Assembly: GCA_029098225.1 (NCBI GenBank)
Contig: JAQXNX010000014.1
Coordinates: 124,001-188,000 of the forward strand
Direction of reading: 5' to 3'
DNA length: 64,000 nt
Origin: Spirochaetales bacterium
Lineage (GTDB): Bacteria > Spirochaetota > Spirochaetia > Treponematales > Treponemataceae
Positions 53,988-62,013 of this stretch are shown here, piece after piece (the first letter of the stretch is position 1; the number at the start of each line of letters is the position of its first letter). Position numbers and translations under genes: made by a program. The notes below the pieces were generated by a model. It searched no databases and was not told the DNA's origin. It saw nothing but the letters and a program-made list of their open reading frames with translations.

Positions 53988-54974
53988 ATGGCAAAGAAAC
54001 TTCCAATTTATCTGTATACTGGTCCCGAATTTGGTCTTAGAAATGAAGCCGTAGATGAATTAAAGGCTGATTTTATTAAAAAAACAGGAACTGTAGACGA
54101 ACATTCTTTTTTTCTTATAGAAACTCCTTTGAACGAAGTAATGTCTATTCTTCAGAATGGAACATTATTTTCTGATGGAGTTTTTATAGTTTGTAAAAAT
54201 GCGGAGTTAATTAAGAAAAAAGATGAAATTCAAATGATTTCTGACTGGCTTAAAAATCCGGAGGAAACAACCGAATTAGTTTTTATTTCTGATGAAATTT
54301 CTGTAGATTCAAAATTAGAAAAATTAGTTCCTCCAGAAAACCGTAAAAAATTCTGGGAAATGTATGAAGATAAAAAAGTTCCGTGGCTTGTAAATTTTTT
54401 CAAAAAAAATGAATATTTTATTCAGACTGGCGCTGCAGAACTTATTCTGGAAATGGTAGAAAACAATACTCAGGAATTAAAAGCTGAATGTTCAAGATTT
54501 TTTTACTGTTTTCCAAAAGGCACAGTTATTGATGAAGAAAAGGTAGAAGCTGTTTTAACTCATAATCGTGAAGAAAATGCATTTACACTTTTTGCTCAGC
54601 TTGCCGATTCTTCCGAAGAAGCTTCTGTAAGGCTGGAAAAATCTCTTCAAATCCTTCAAAAAATAAGGCTTTCAAAAGAAAATTCTTCTGTAATGATTAT
54701 AGCAGGTCTTGCTTCCTGTTTCAGAAAACTTTCTTTGTGGCATAATTTTGGTGAAACTGCAATTACAAAAGCACTTATGCAAAAACAGTATAGAAGTGCG
54801 GCAAAAATCTGGACCGTTGGTCAAACAGCAGCAATTCTTGCAGTGCTTGCAAAAACCGATATGGAAATTCGTTCGCCAGGTGGAGCACAGATAGAAGATC
54901 TCCTGCTTCAGAAAATGCTTTATGAGATTACTATAAAAAAAGGTGCGTCTATTGCATCTGCAGAATTTGATTAA
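53988..54974 (+). CDS. holA: DNA polymerase III delta subunit
   Basis: The 328-residue clamp-loader subunit has LPIYLYTGPEFGLRNEAVDE at the start, the GTLFSDGVFIVCKNAELI strand/helix of domain I, and a C-terminal helical domain with LADSSEEASVRLEKSLQI. It opens the beta clamp. It starts 3 bp after lexA, likely cotranscribed, and overlaps the end of the convergent PC4-like gene by 4 bp. Confidence 0.88.
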   Translation: MAKKLPIYLYTGPEFGLRNEAVDELKADFIKKTGTVDEHSFFLIETPLNEVMSILQNGTLFSDGVFIVCKNAELIKKKDEIQMISDWLKNPEETTELVFISDEISVDSKLEKLVPPENRKKFWEMYEDKKVPWLVNFFKKNEYFIQTGAAELILEMVENNTQELKAECSRFFYCFPKGTVIDEEKVEAVLTHNREENAFTLFAQLADSSEEASVRLEKSLQILQKIRLSKENSSVMIIAGLASCFRKLSLWHNFGETAITKALMQKQYRSAAKIWTVGQTAAILAVLAKTDMEIRSPGGAQIEDLLLQKMLYEITIKKGASIASAEFD

Positions 54975-55195
54975 AATTCCAGTTTATTAAGTAAATCTTT
55001 TAACGCTTTTATTTCTTCTTCAGAAAAAGTTGAACCTTTTCCCATTTTCTGATGATCCGGTGACCAGCTTCTTAAATCGTATTTTGCAGGTCTTCCTCCC
55101 CAGGAAACCATATTCAATTCAAGATTCCATCCGCCTTTACCTTCAGAAACTACGCCCAAACTTTTTTCAATACTAAAAGTAAATTCGTCAGCCAT
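54971..55195 (-). CDS. YdbC/PC4-like single-stranded nucleic-acid-binding protein
   Basis: The 74-residue protein has the PC4/YdbC layout: FSIEKSLGVVSEGKGGWNLE, LNMVSWGGRPAKYDLRSWSP and KGSTFSEEEIKALKDLL. YdbC-type proteins dimerise and bind single-stranded DNA or RNA. It overlaps the 3' end of holA by 4 bp in convergent orientation. GGAGGC lies before the ATG. Confidence 0.88.
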   Translation of the reverse strand: MADEFTFSIEKSLGVVSEGKGGWNLELNMVSWGGRPAKYDLRSWSPDHQKMGKGSTFSEEEIKALKDLLNKLEF

Positions 55196-55300
55196 AAAGC
55201 CTCCAAAAAGTATAAAATCTACTATAATTATCGTTGTGTGATTACCGAAAATATAGTAAAATATAAGAAGAAAATTGATTTTTCAAAATGTGAGGTGAAC

Positions 55301-56335
55301 ATGAAGAAAGTTTTTATAATCCTTCTTTCTATTTCCACAGTTTTGTTTTTTATTTCCTGCGGTTCAAAGCCTCAGGAGGAGGAAACAACTCCAACATCCC
55401 CAATTGTTGAAGATACTACAGAAGATACAGTTGATTCGGGAGATGAGTCTACGGAATCTGATGCAGATGCGTATGAAAAAATGCTCTCTCAGATTGATGA
55501 TGCACGTCGTCTTGCTTTAGAAGCAGGTGCAGATAAAAATGCTGCTGATGAACTTTCAAAGGTTGATGATTATTATAACAGTTTGAAAGATGATGAAGAT
55601 GCATTGAAGCTTAATGGAGCTTCTATCATAGAAAGATATAATCTTCTTACTGCATTTGCAAAAGCAAAAGAAGCTAAAAAAGAAATTGATGATAATGATT
55701 TTGCTTCATACGATCAGAAAGATTATGACGCTGGTGTAAAATCATTGGAAAAAGCTCAGGCTGCATTTGATGATCTTGAAAATTGGGATCCATCAGCAAT
55801 TGCTTCAGCAACAGATGCAAACGGAAAATTCCAGAATGTTCTGATTGTTGCTTATAAAAAACTTGCAAAAGCTGAACGAGAACTTGCTTATGAAGCAAAG
55901 AAAAATGCTGACAGCGTAAAAGCAGGTGTTGCACAAAAAGAACGCTATCAGGCAGCTACTGAATCGTTCAAAAATGGCGATATACTTTACGCAATGCAGA
56001 GTCCTAAAAAATCATTAGAAAATTATCAGTCTGCTAAAGAAGAATTTACATTCCTTTATGAAGATGTAGCAGAAAAAAGAGCTGCTGCTCAGGCTGCAAT
56101 TGATGAAGCAAAACGCAAGGTTGAAGAATCTGAACGTTATGCATTGGAAGCAGATAGAAGAAATCCTATTACTGAAGAAATTGACGGCATAGAAGATGAA
56201 GATGCAGTTCTTTTGGAAGAAGATGAATATGAAGATCCGGAAGATGCAGAATCTGACATTGCGCCAACAATTGAAGAAGAAATTGCAAATCAGGCTTTGG
56301 ATTTTGCTACTGACATGCTTGGAGAGGAGGACTAA
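55301..56335 (+). CDS. Acidic helical lipoprotein
   Basis: ATG 55301 after GAGGTGAAC is preferred over the track start; 344 residues. The signal MKKVFIILLSISTVLFFISC ends at the lipobox Cys. The body is Glu/Asp/Ala/Lys-rich and helical with DUF4398-like repeats (SKVDDYYNSLKDDEDALKLN, KEIDDNDFASYDQKDYDAGV, YEAKKNADSVKAGVAQKERY), ending in a very acidic tail. It precedes a LysM protein with a 2-bp gap, so the two probably make an envelope/peptidoglycan complex. Confidence 0.8.
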   Translation: MKKVFIILLSISTVLFFISCGSKPQEEETTPTSPIVEDTTEDTVDSGDESTESDADAYEKMLSQIDDARRLALEAGADKNAADELSKVDDYYNSLKDDEDALKLNGASIIERYNLLTAFAKAKEAKKEIDDNDFASYDQKDYDAGVKSLEKAQAAFDDLENWDPSAIASATDANGKFQNVLIVAYKKLAKAERELAYEAKKNADSVKAGVAQKERYQAATESFKNGDILYAMQSPKKSLENYQSAKEEFTFLYEDVAEKRAAAQAAIDEAKRKVEESERYALEADRRNPITEEIDGIEDEDAVLLEEDEYEDPEDAESDIAPTIEEEIANQALDFATDMLGEED

Positions 56336-56337
56336 TC

Positions 56338-57027
56338 ATGAAAAAGTTTTTTAGTGTTTTATTCGTAATTACATTTACAGCCTCTATCTTTGCTGTTAGT
56401 TATAAAAACAATACATATCAAAAGCTTGCAGATGAATATGCAAAGAAGGCAGAAAAAGCTATGGATGCCGGCGAGTATGCAGATTCAATTGAATATGCAC
56501 GCCTTGCAGAAGAAAATGCAGAACTTTCCCGACAGTTTATTCAGGCAATGATGGCTAGAACAGATGCAGAAGATGCAATTAAGCTTGCAAAAAATCAGCT
56601 TGCATGGGCAGAAAAAATTGATGCCCCAAATATTTATCCAATGGCTTATACTTCAGCAAAGGATAATTTAGAGAATGCAGAAACAGCTTTTGATGATGAA
56701 GACTGGGCTAAAGCAACAGAATATGCAAAAGCTTCTCTTGCTGCTCTTGATGGAGTAAAAGAAGTTACTCCTCTTCCTGAGTTTTATATTGTAAGACCAT
56801 GGGCAGAAACAAAGGATTGTTACTGGAATATTTCTGGTCGTCCTTATGTTTATAATAATCCTCTTCTTTGGGAAAACCTTTATCAGGCAAATAAGAGTGA
56901 AATGCCAAAACCAGAAGATCCAAACCTTATTCATCCAGGTATGAAGATGAAGATTCCAAGCCTTACAGGAGAATATCGTTCTGGAACATATGATCCTAAA
57001 AAATCTTATGAAACTTATGGTGAATAA
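56338..57027 (+). CDS. Periplasmic protein with helical repeats and LysM-like C-terminus
   Basis: The 229-residue protein has a signal peptide (FFSVLFVITFTASIFAVSYK). Residues about 30–140 are helical (KLADEYAKKAEKAMDAGEYA and similar), like its upstream neighbour. The C-terminal 80 residues (FYIVRPWAETKDCYWNISGR, WENLYQANKSEMPKPEDPNL, IHPGMKMKIP) form a LysM-like peptidoglycan-binding module. GGAGAGGAGG precedes the ATG. A T-rich hairpin (ACGAATTTTATG/CATAAAATTCGT) lies just after it. Confidence 0.82.
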   Translation: MKKFFSVLFVITFTASIFAVSYKNNTYQKLADEYAKKAEKAMDAGEYADSIEYARLAEENAELSRQFIQAMMARTDAEDAIKLAKNQLAWAEKIDAPNIYPMAYTSAKDNLENAETAFDDEDWAKATEYAKASLAALDGVKEVTPLPEFYIVRPWAETKDCYWNISGRPYVYNNPLLWENLYQANKSEMPKPEDPNLIHPGMKMKIPSLTGEYRSGTYDPKKSYETYGE

Positions 57028-57059
57028 GAATAAATAAGAAAATGGATTGAATAAAAAAA

Positions 57060-57101
57060 ACGAATTTTATGTTCATAGCATAAAATTCGTTTTTTTTTTA
57101 A
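57060..57101. terminator. Bidirectional terminator
   Basis: ACGAATTTTATG pairs perfectly with CATAAAATTCGT around a 6-nt loop (57060–57089), then TTTTTTTTT; A-rich sequence before it makes it work on the minus strand for the Nudix gene too. Confidence 0.85.
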
Positions 57102-57108
57102 CGCAAAG

Positions 57109-57675
57109 CTAAATTTGCTTTGTATGTCTTAAATAAAAAAGAAAAGCAGTAGACATCATTGCATGAGGAAACTGTTTTGTTCCCAAGCCTTCAATAACTT
57201 CTTTTTTAGAAAGCTTTAAGCATTCAATAAATTCATCAGAATCTAAGTGTTGCTTTCCAGTTTCGATTAAATTTGTGGCATAAAAAAGATGAACTGTATT
57301 ATTAAATAGTGCCGGATTTGGATTTAATTCGCCCATTTTTTCAAGTCTTCCAGCTTTACAGCCGGTTTCTTCTTCAAGCTCCCGTTTTGCAGCTTCTTCC
57401 GGCGATTCACCCTTATCAATTACTCCACCTGGAAATTCAATGCTTAAACATTGAGAACTGTGACGCCATTGTTTTACCATAAGAAAATTTTCATCAGCTT
57501 CTGGAATAACAATAACCCAGTCTGGTGCTTCCATTGTAATATAGTCGCCTTCAACACCCTGTGAAGAAATATTGTGTCGCGAAGTAATATTACATACTAC
57601 GGTAGAGAGAAGTGTTTTAGATTCTCCTGTAGTCCATTTTAGTTTTTCATCTTCTTTAGAGAAATAATTTTTCAT
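57109..57675 (-). CDS. Nudix hydrolase (ADP-ribose pyrophosphatase-like)
   Basis: The 188-residue protein has a complete Nudix box, G-x5-E-x7-REUxEE-x-GU (GGVIDKGESPEEAAKRELEE, ETGCKAG). The preceding SIEFPGG and the NPNPALFNNTVHLFYA segment are typical of ADP-sugar pyrophosphatases. It is cytoplasmic; the substrate is inferred. No clear Shine-Dalgarno. Confidence 0.88.
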   Translation of the reverse strand: MKNYFSKEDEKLKWTTGESKTLLSTVVCNITSRHNISSQGVEGDYITMEAPDWVIVIPEADENFLMVKQWRHSSQCLSIEFPGGVIDKGESPEEAAKRELEEETGCKAGRLEKMGELNPNPALFNNTVHLFYATNLIETGKQHLDSDEFIECLKLSKKEVIEGLGTKQFPHAMMSTAFLFYLRHTKQI

Positions 57676-57784
57676 ATTTTTTCCCGCAAATATTTTTTGA
57701 CATATTTATTATCTCGTTTTATTATTATTTTAGCAAGAATTTCAACGACAGATTTTGTCTTTGGCACAAAAGAGGAGGAACATT

Positions 57785-58606
57785 ATGGCTATTATTACAA
57801 TTTCACGACAGGTTGCAGCTCACGGCGATGAGGTTGCTTCTGAACTTGCAAAAATCCTTAATTATAAATTTATTACTCGAAAAGAAATTGAGCAGCGCAT
57901 TGTTGATTTAGGCTTTTCCAGGGATAAAATGGAAAAATATGATGAGCGGAAACCAGGATTTTTTGCTTCATTAACAAAAGATAGAGATGAATATTTTAAT
58001 TATGCCCAATATGCTATTTTAGAAGCTGCAGAGCAGAAGAATGCAATTATAATAGGGCGCGGTGCTTTTGGAGTTTTACAGAATGTGCCGAATAATATTT
58101 CTGTACGACTTGTTGCCGACGAGAAAACGAGAATTGAACGCCTTAAAAAAGAGTTCAACTGGGATGAAAAACAGGCAAAACAGCGTATTCAGGAAAGTGA
58201 TGTAAACCGTTCCGGCTTTCACAGCAGTTTTTATAATTTAAATGTTGATGACAGTTCTCTTTTTCATATGGTTTTAAATACAGGAATGATGACTGTAGAT
58301 ATGGCTGCAAAAATTATTGCCGATTTTGTTGAACGTAAAGTCACCGTAAAGGAAGAAGAAGAAGGTAACAAAATTATTGAAGAATTATTAAAAGCACAGA
58401 CAGTTGTTAATAAATTGTCGCATGAATACCATCTTAATATAGATTTTATGCATGTAACAATTGAAGATAACTGTGTAATTCTTCATGGAGTTTGCGATTC
58501 TCCGGCGTTAATTGAACAGGCATTAAAAATAATTAAGCAGGAATTACCTGAATATGAGCCAAAAGCAAATGTAAGCATAATTCATGATTTTAAACAGTTT
58601 CAATAA
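57785..58606 (+). CDS. Cytidylate-kinase-like protein with C-terminal BON-like domain
   Basis: ATG 57785 follows GAGGAGGAAC; 273 residues. The N-terminal part resembles cytidylate-kinase-like proteins (MAIITISRQVAAHGDEVASE, IIIGRGAFGVL, RLVADEKTRIERLKKEFNW), but the usual GPAGAGKST loop is replaced by SRQVAAHGDE. Residues about 205–273 (IEDNCVILHGVCDSPALIEQ) look like a BON or similar small alpha/beta domain. Substrate is unclear. Confidence 0.78.
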   Translation: MAIITISRQVAAHGDEVASELAKILNYKFITRKEIEQRIVDLGFSRDKMEKYDERKPGFFASLTKDRDEYFNYAQYAILEAAEQKNAIIIGRGAFGVLQNVPNNISVRLVADEKTRIERLKKEFNWDEKQAKQRIQESDVNRSGFHSSFYNLNVDDSSLFHMVLNTGMMTVDMAAKIIADFVERKVTVKEEEEGNKIIEELLKAQTVVNKLSHEYHLNIDFMHVTIEDNCVILHGVCDSPALIEQALKIIKQELPEYEPKANVSIIHDFKQFQ

Positions 58607-58608
58607 AC

Positions 58609-58637
58609 TTGACTTTTCTTCTTATAAATTGGATACT
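58609..58637 (+). promoter_or_regulatory. Promoter of the phosphatidyltransferase gene
   Basis: TTGACT, 17 bp, GATACT, then 8 nt to ATG 58646; no Shine-Dalgarno. Confidence 0.55.
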
Positions 58638-58645
58638 AATAAATC

Positions 58646-59242
58646 ATGCAATTATCGAATAAGTTTACATTTACCAGAATAGTTTTTGCTCCAATTTTCT
58701 TTTTGCTTTACTTTTTGCCTGTCTGGACAGGAAAATTTGCATTTGCTTCAATTTGTATAATTATTCCTTGTCTGATTTTTGCCGAATTTACAGATTATTT
58801 AGATGGCCATTATGCACGAAAACATAACGAAGTAAGCGATTTTGGAAAATTATTCGATCCTTTTGCAGATGTTATCCTTCATTTAACAACTTTTGTCTGT
58901 TTTATAAAATCTTATAATCCGGAAATTTCTTATACTCCGATTGCAGTTTTACTTTTTATAATGCTCCGTGAATTTTCTCAAAACTTTTTGAGAATGGTCG
59001 CAGCAAAAAAAGGCGTAGCTATAGCTGCCCGCAAAGGCGGAAAATTCAAAACAGTAATGTACATAGTAAGCGAATTTTACGCACTTTTGCTTGAAACTTT
59101 CATCCGTACAGATAATATTCCAGCCTGCTTTAATACATTAAAAATTATTTCAGTAGTACTCTTTATTATCTGCGTAATCTGCAGTTATGCATCATTTATT
59201 GATTATTTAGTACACTTCGGAAAAGTACTAAAAGATAACTAA
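58646..59242 (+). CDS. CDP-alcohol phosphatidyltransferase (PgsA-like)
   Basis: The 198-residue membrane enzyme has the family motif D-x2-DG-x2-AR-x8-G-x3-D-x3-D (TDYLDGHYARKHNEVSDFGK, LFDPFAD) at about 55–82 and five to six helices. It probably makes phosphatidylglycerophosphate; the exact alcohol is inferred. It has its own near-leaderless promoter 39 bp after the kinase-like gene. Confidence 0.88.
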   Translation: MQLSNKFTFTRIVFAPIFFLLYFLPVWTGKFAFASICIIIPCLIFAEFTDYLDGHYARKHNEVSDFGKLFDPFADVILHLTTFVCFIKSYNPEISYTPIAVLLFIMLREFSQNFLRMVAAKKGVAIAARKGGKFKTVMYIVSEFYALLLETFIRTDNIPACFNTLKIISVVLFIICVICSYASFIDYLVHFGKVLKDN

Positions 59243-59247
59243 AAATG

Positions 59248-59525
59248 TAGAAAATAAAATTGAAGCATAGTAAAGAACAAATTTCAACAGCCGATGGACA
59301 AAAAAAAGAGTCTCCTTATTTACAGACTGATTCATTTCCTTAATTATTCAGAAAATATAATTTAAGCATATAAAAAAAATAAAATAAAATAAAAGAAGAA
59401 GGGTTTTAAGAGTGATTCATCTTCGTTTCATGCTTAGAAAATAAAATTGAAACATAGTAAAGAAAAAATTTTACAGCCGATGGACAAAAAAAAGAGTCTC
59501 CTTATTTACAGACTGATTCATTTTC
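59248..59525 (+). repeat. Direct repeat of about 91 bp carrying half of a terminator
   Basis: Copy 1 is 59248–59338 and copy 2 is 59435–59525, nearly identical (TAGAAAATAAAATTGAAGCA versus TAGAAAATAAAATTGAAACA, ACAGCCGATGGAC in both, AGTCTCCTTATTTACAGACT in both). Only copy 2 is followed by the complementary arms that complete a hairpin. The gap between copies is AT-rich. There is no gene in 59243–59581. Confidence 0.85.
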
Positions 59526-59570
59526 GTTTATCAGGCTGTAAATAAGGAGACGTTTAAGTCCATCGGCTGT
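59473..59570. terminator. Very long perfect hairpin after hsp20
   Basis: ACAGCCGATGGAC (59473–59485) pairs with GTCCATCGGCTGT (59558–59570), and GTCTCCTTATTTACAG (59496–59511) pairs with CTGTAAATAAGGAGAC (59536–59551): 29 bp in two perfect blocks. It lies just past the hsp20 stop and may end both hsp20 and the phosphatidyltransferase transcripts. Confidence 0.7.
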
Positions 59571-59581
59571 ATAAAGCATTT

Positions 59582-60004
59582 TTAGCATGCTTCAATTGCG
59601 ATTTTCTTTGGCTTTGCCACAGGCTTTTTCTTCAAATCAATTGTCAAAACTCCATTTTTAAAGTTTGCACTGATTGATTCTTCATCAACATCAGAAGGAA
59701 GTGTAAATCTTCTGCTAAAGCCGGAACTTCTTCTTTCTTTTAAAAGATATTTTTTAGATTTTCCTTCTTTCTTTTCAGATTTATTTTCCTCTGATTCTTC
59801 AATCTTAGATGCAATGGTCAAATTGTCATGGTCAAGTTCAATGCTTACATCTTTTTCTGTGCGTCCAGGAAGTTCCATTTCCAATTTGTACTCACTGTCA
59901 TCTTCTGTAACATCAACACGAGGTGCAACAGTATATACACCAGGTCTTGCCTCACAACCAAAAACATCATTAAAAAGTGAATTAAAAATTGAAAGTTCGT
60001 TCAT
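59582..60004 (-). CDS. Small heat-shock protein Hsp20
   Basis: The 140-residue protein has an alpha-crystallin domain (about 28–125): RVDVTEDDSEYKLEMELPGR, DVSIELDHDNLTIASKIEES, a charged loop EENKSEKKEGKSKK, RRFTLPSDVDEESISANFKN and GVLTIDLKKK. The C-terminal IAI is the oligomerisation I-x-I motif. It holds unfolding proteins. AAGAGGT lies before the ATG. The upstream region carries a consensus sigma-54 element and a short palindrome over the likely start. Confidence 0.95.
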   Translation of the reverse strand: MNELSIFNSLFNDVFGCEARPGVYTVAPRVDVTEDDSEYKLEMELPGRTEKDVSIELDHDNLTIASKIEESEENKSEKKEGKSKKYLLKERRSSGFSRRFTLPSDVDEESISANFKNGVLTIDLKKKPVAKPKKIAIEAC

Positions 60005-60336
60005 ATAGATACCTCTTGCTTTTGAAATATTTATAAGTCATACGACTTACATATATTATACAGCAATTTTCGTGCCAAGTGGTTTACGAATTAAAAAAAC
60101 AATAAAAATGGGGGAAATTTTCTATAATTAACGGCCTTCCGTGGCTCACTAACGCTCGGTCTTCGCTTTGCGAAGACTTAAAACCACTTCACGCCTTGCC
60201 CGGTGTATTTTCAGGTGAGTAAATTTAACTGAGAAAAAAAGGTATATTTTAGAAAATTTGTGTCAAAAAGTACCAATTTATTCTGTCAAAATGAAACAGT
60301 TTGATAAAATTTGCTCATTTTTCGCCTATAATTAAT
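60005..60336. other. Gap between hsp20 and radA
   Basis: Besides the sigma-54 element, this 332-bp gap holds a GC-rich hairpin segment at 60130–60190 (GTCTTCGC/GCGAAGAC and neighbouring CGAGCGTTAGTGAGCC on the minus strand) and an AT-rich stretch after radA without a clear terminator. I see no gene. Confidence 0.5.
60034..60077 (-). promoter_or_regulatory. Sigma-54 (-24/-12) promoter and palindrome upstream of hsp20
   Basis: On the minus strand, TGGCAC-GAAAA-TTGCT (60077–60062) matches the sigma-54 consensus TGGCAC-N5-TTGCW exactly. Transcription would start near 60051, about 47 nt before the ATG. TAAGTC-GTAT-GACTTA (60049–60034) lies just inside the transcript. A TATAAT (60060–60055) also exists, so a sigma-70 reading without a good -35 is an alternative. 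Confidence 0.65.
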
Positions 60337-61692
60337 TTATTTTTTAAAAATTCCGGAAACTAAATCCTTTATGTTTTCAATTTTATTGGAATCATCTTCC
60401 GGAGAAAATACTCTTTTAAAACCGGAATTCAAGGCAGCTTTAGTTCTTTGCTTTGGTTTTGTTACAGGTCTTATTTCTCCAGCAAGGCTTAATTCTCCAA
60501 AAATTGCTGAGTTTCCTTCAATCGGAATGTCTGTTCTTGCAGAATAAAGTGCAGCAGCAATCGCCGCATCAATAGAACTTTCTGTCAGCCTTATTCCACC
60601 GGCAACATTTACATAAATATCCTGATCAGAAAAAACTAAGCCGCAGCGTTTTTCAATTACAGCTGCAATGCGGGCGACTCTCCCAGAATCAATTTTTTCA
60701 CTGTAAATTCGGGAAATTCCTGCTTTCGCAGGAACCGTTAACGCCTGAATTTCTACTAAAAAAACACGACTGCCTTCAAAAACCGGAGTGCAGGCAACAC
60801 CTGCGGGCTGAATTCCGCTTCTTTTTGTTAAAAATAAGCTTGAAGGATCGGTAACAGGAATTAAACCTTTATCTGTCATAGAAAAAATACCAATTTCATC
60901 AATTGAACCGAATCTGTTTTTTTGTGCATGCAGGAATCTGATATCATCATTATTTCTTTCAAAAGAAATTACTGTATCTACCATATGTTCCATAGATTTT
61001 GGACCGGATATGGTACCTTCCTTTGTAACATGAGCAGTCATAATTAAAACAGAATCTCGTTCTTTAACCCAGGAAATAAATTCATTTGCGCAGAATTTTA
61101 ATTGATTCACTGTTCCTGGAATCATTCCTGCCTGAGCAGAATAAATTGTCTGAATAGAATCTATAATTACAAATACAGGATTTAACGAATCCATGGCGTC
61201 AAGACAATCTTCCAGACGAGAAGTGCATAAACATTGAACTTTATCTATTTTAAGCTCAAGACGGTCAGCCCTTTCTTTTATCTGTGCAGCCGACTCTTCT
61301 CCGCTTATATAAAGGACATTCTGTCCGCTGCTTAAATTTTCAGAAATACAGGAAATTGTCTGTAAAAGCAGCGTAGATTTTCCTATTCCGGGTTCTCCTC
61401 CCAGTAAAATTGCTGAACGTTTAGTTGCTCCGCCCCCTAAAACTCTGTCAAATTCTTCAATTCCCGTGTTTAACCTGGATTTTTCCTGTGCCTTAACAGT
61501 ATTTAGAGAAACCGGCTTTTGAACCTGAACTTCCTCTGATCCGCGTCCTGCAGGAGTAATGTTGTTTCTGTCAATTATAATTTCTTCTAAAGAATTCCAT
61601 TCTCCACATTCAGGACATCTTCCAAGCCATCTTGGCTGAGAATATCCGCAGAAAGAGCATTTGTAAATTATTGAACCATTTTTTTTTGCCAT
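60337..61692 (-). CDS. radA: DNA repair protein RadA
   Basis: ATG 61692 is preferred (451 residues). A C4 zinc finger (CSFCGYSQPRWLGRCPECGE) opens the protein, then the RecA-like core with Walker A GGEPGIGKST, the KNRFG motif (AQKNRFGSIDEIG), and a Lon-protease-like C-terminal domain (VNVAGGIRLTESSIDAAIAA). RadA promotes branch migration in recombination. A TATAAT lies 12 nt before the ATG; AGAG in between is only a weak ribosome site. Confidence 0.97.
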   Translation of the reverse strand: MAKKNGSIIYKCSFCGYSQPRWLGRCPECGEWNSLEEIIIDRNNITPAGRGSEEVQVQKPVSLNTVKAQEKSRLNTGIEEFDRVLGGGATKRSAILLGGEPGIGKSTLLLQTISCISENLSSGQNVLYISGEESAAQIKERADRLELKIDKVQCLCTSRLEDCLDAMDSLNPVFVIIDSIQTIYSAQAGMIPGTVNQLKFCANEFISWVKERDSVLIMTAHVTKEGTISGPKSMEHMVDTVISFERNNDDIRFLHAQKNRFGSIDEIGIFSMTDKGLIPVTDPSSLFLTKRSGIQPAGVACTPVFEGSRVFLVEIQALTVPAKAGISRIYSEKIDSGRVARIAAVIEKRCGLVFSDQDIYVNVAGGIRLTESSIDAAIAAALYSARTDIPIEGNSAIFGELSLAGEIRPVTKPKQRTKAALNSGFKRVFSPEDDSNKIENIKDLVSGIFKK

Positions 61693-61768
61693 AATAAAAT
61701 CTCTATTATAATATATGCACAAGTTTTCATTTTTTTCACAAATAAATAAAAAAAAATGAATTTATTTA

Positions 61769-61797
61769 TTGACAAATATTATAGTTGGTTATATATT
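61769..61797 (+). promoter_or_regulatory. Promoter of orphan sRNA candidate
   Basis: Consensus TTGACA, 17 bp, TATATT. It points into an intergenic region with no downstream plus-strand gene before cysE, which is on the other strand. Confidence 0.7.
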
Positions 61798-61802
61798 GTA
61801 AT

Positions 61803-61901
61803 TAGCTTGTAAATAAGCTGATAAACTCTCTCCGATGTCCAGCAACGCTGGACGGCAGGCTTCCTTTTTAGTGTTACTGGTTAGGAAGCCTGTTTTATTT
61901 T
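61803..61901 (+). ncRNA. Orphan small RNA candidate, about 99 nt
   Basis: It starts about 6 nt after TATATT. It contains AGCTT/AAGCT, a tight hairpin GTCCAGC-AAC-GCTGGAC (61837–61853), and an intrinsic terminator CAGGCTTCCT/AGGAAGCCTG (61856–61892) with tail TTTTATTTT. It has promoter, structure and terminator but no ORF. It does not resemble SRP RNA, tmRNA, 6S or RNase P RNA to my eye. Rest of the gap to 62014 holds only AT-rich sequence and an 8-bp hairpin AAAAATATCG/CGATATTTTT near the cysE end. Confidence 0.65.
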
Positions 61902-62013
61902 AACTCAATAAATTTTATTGCCTTTTTTCAGCACTTTCTGCGATGCAAAAATGCGCAAATCAAACAACAAAAAAGTGCGCAAATTAAAAAATATCGTTCA
62001 CGATATTTTTTAA

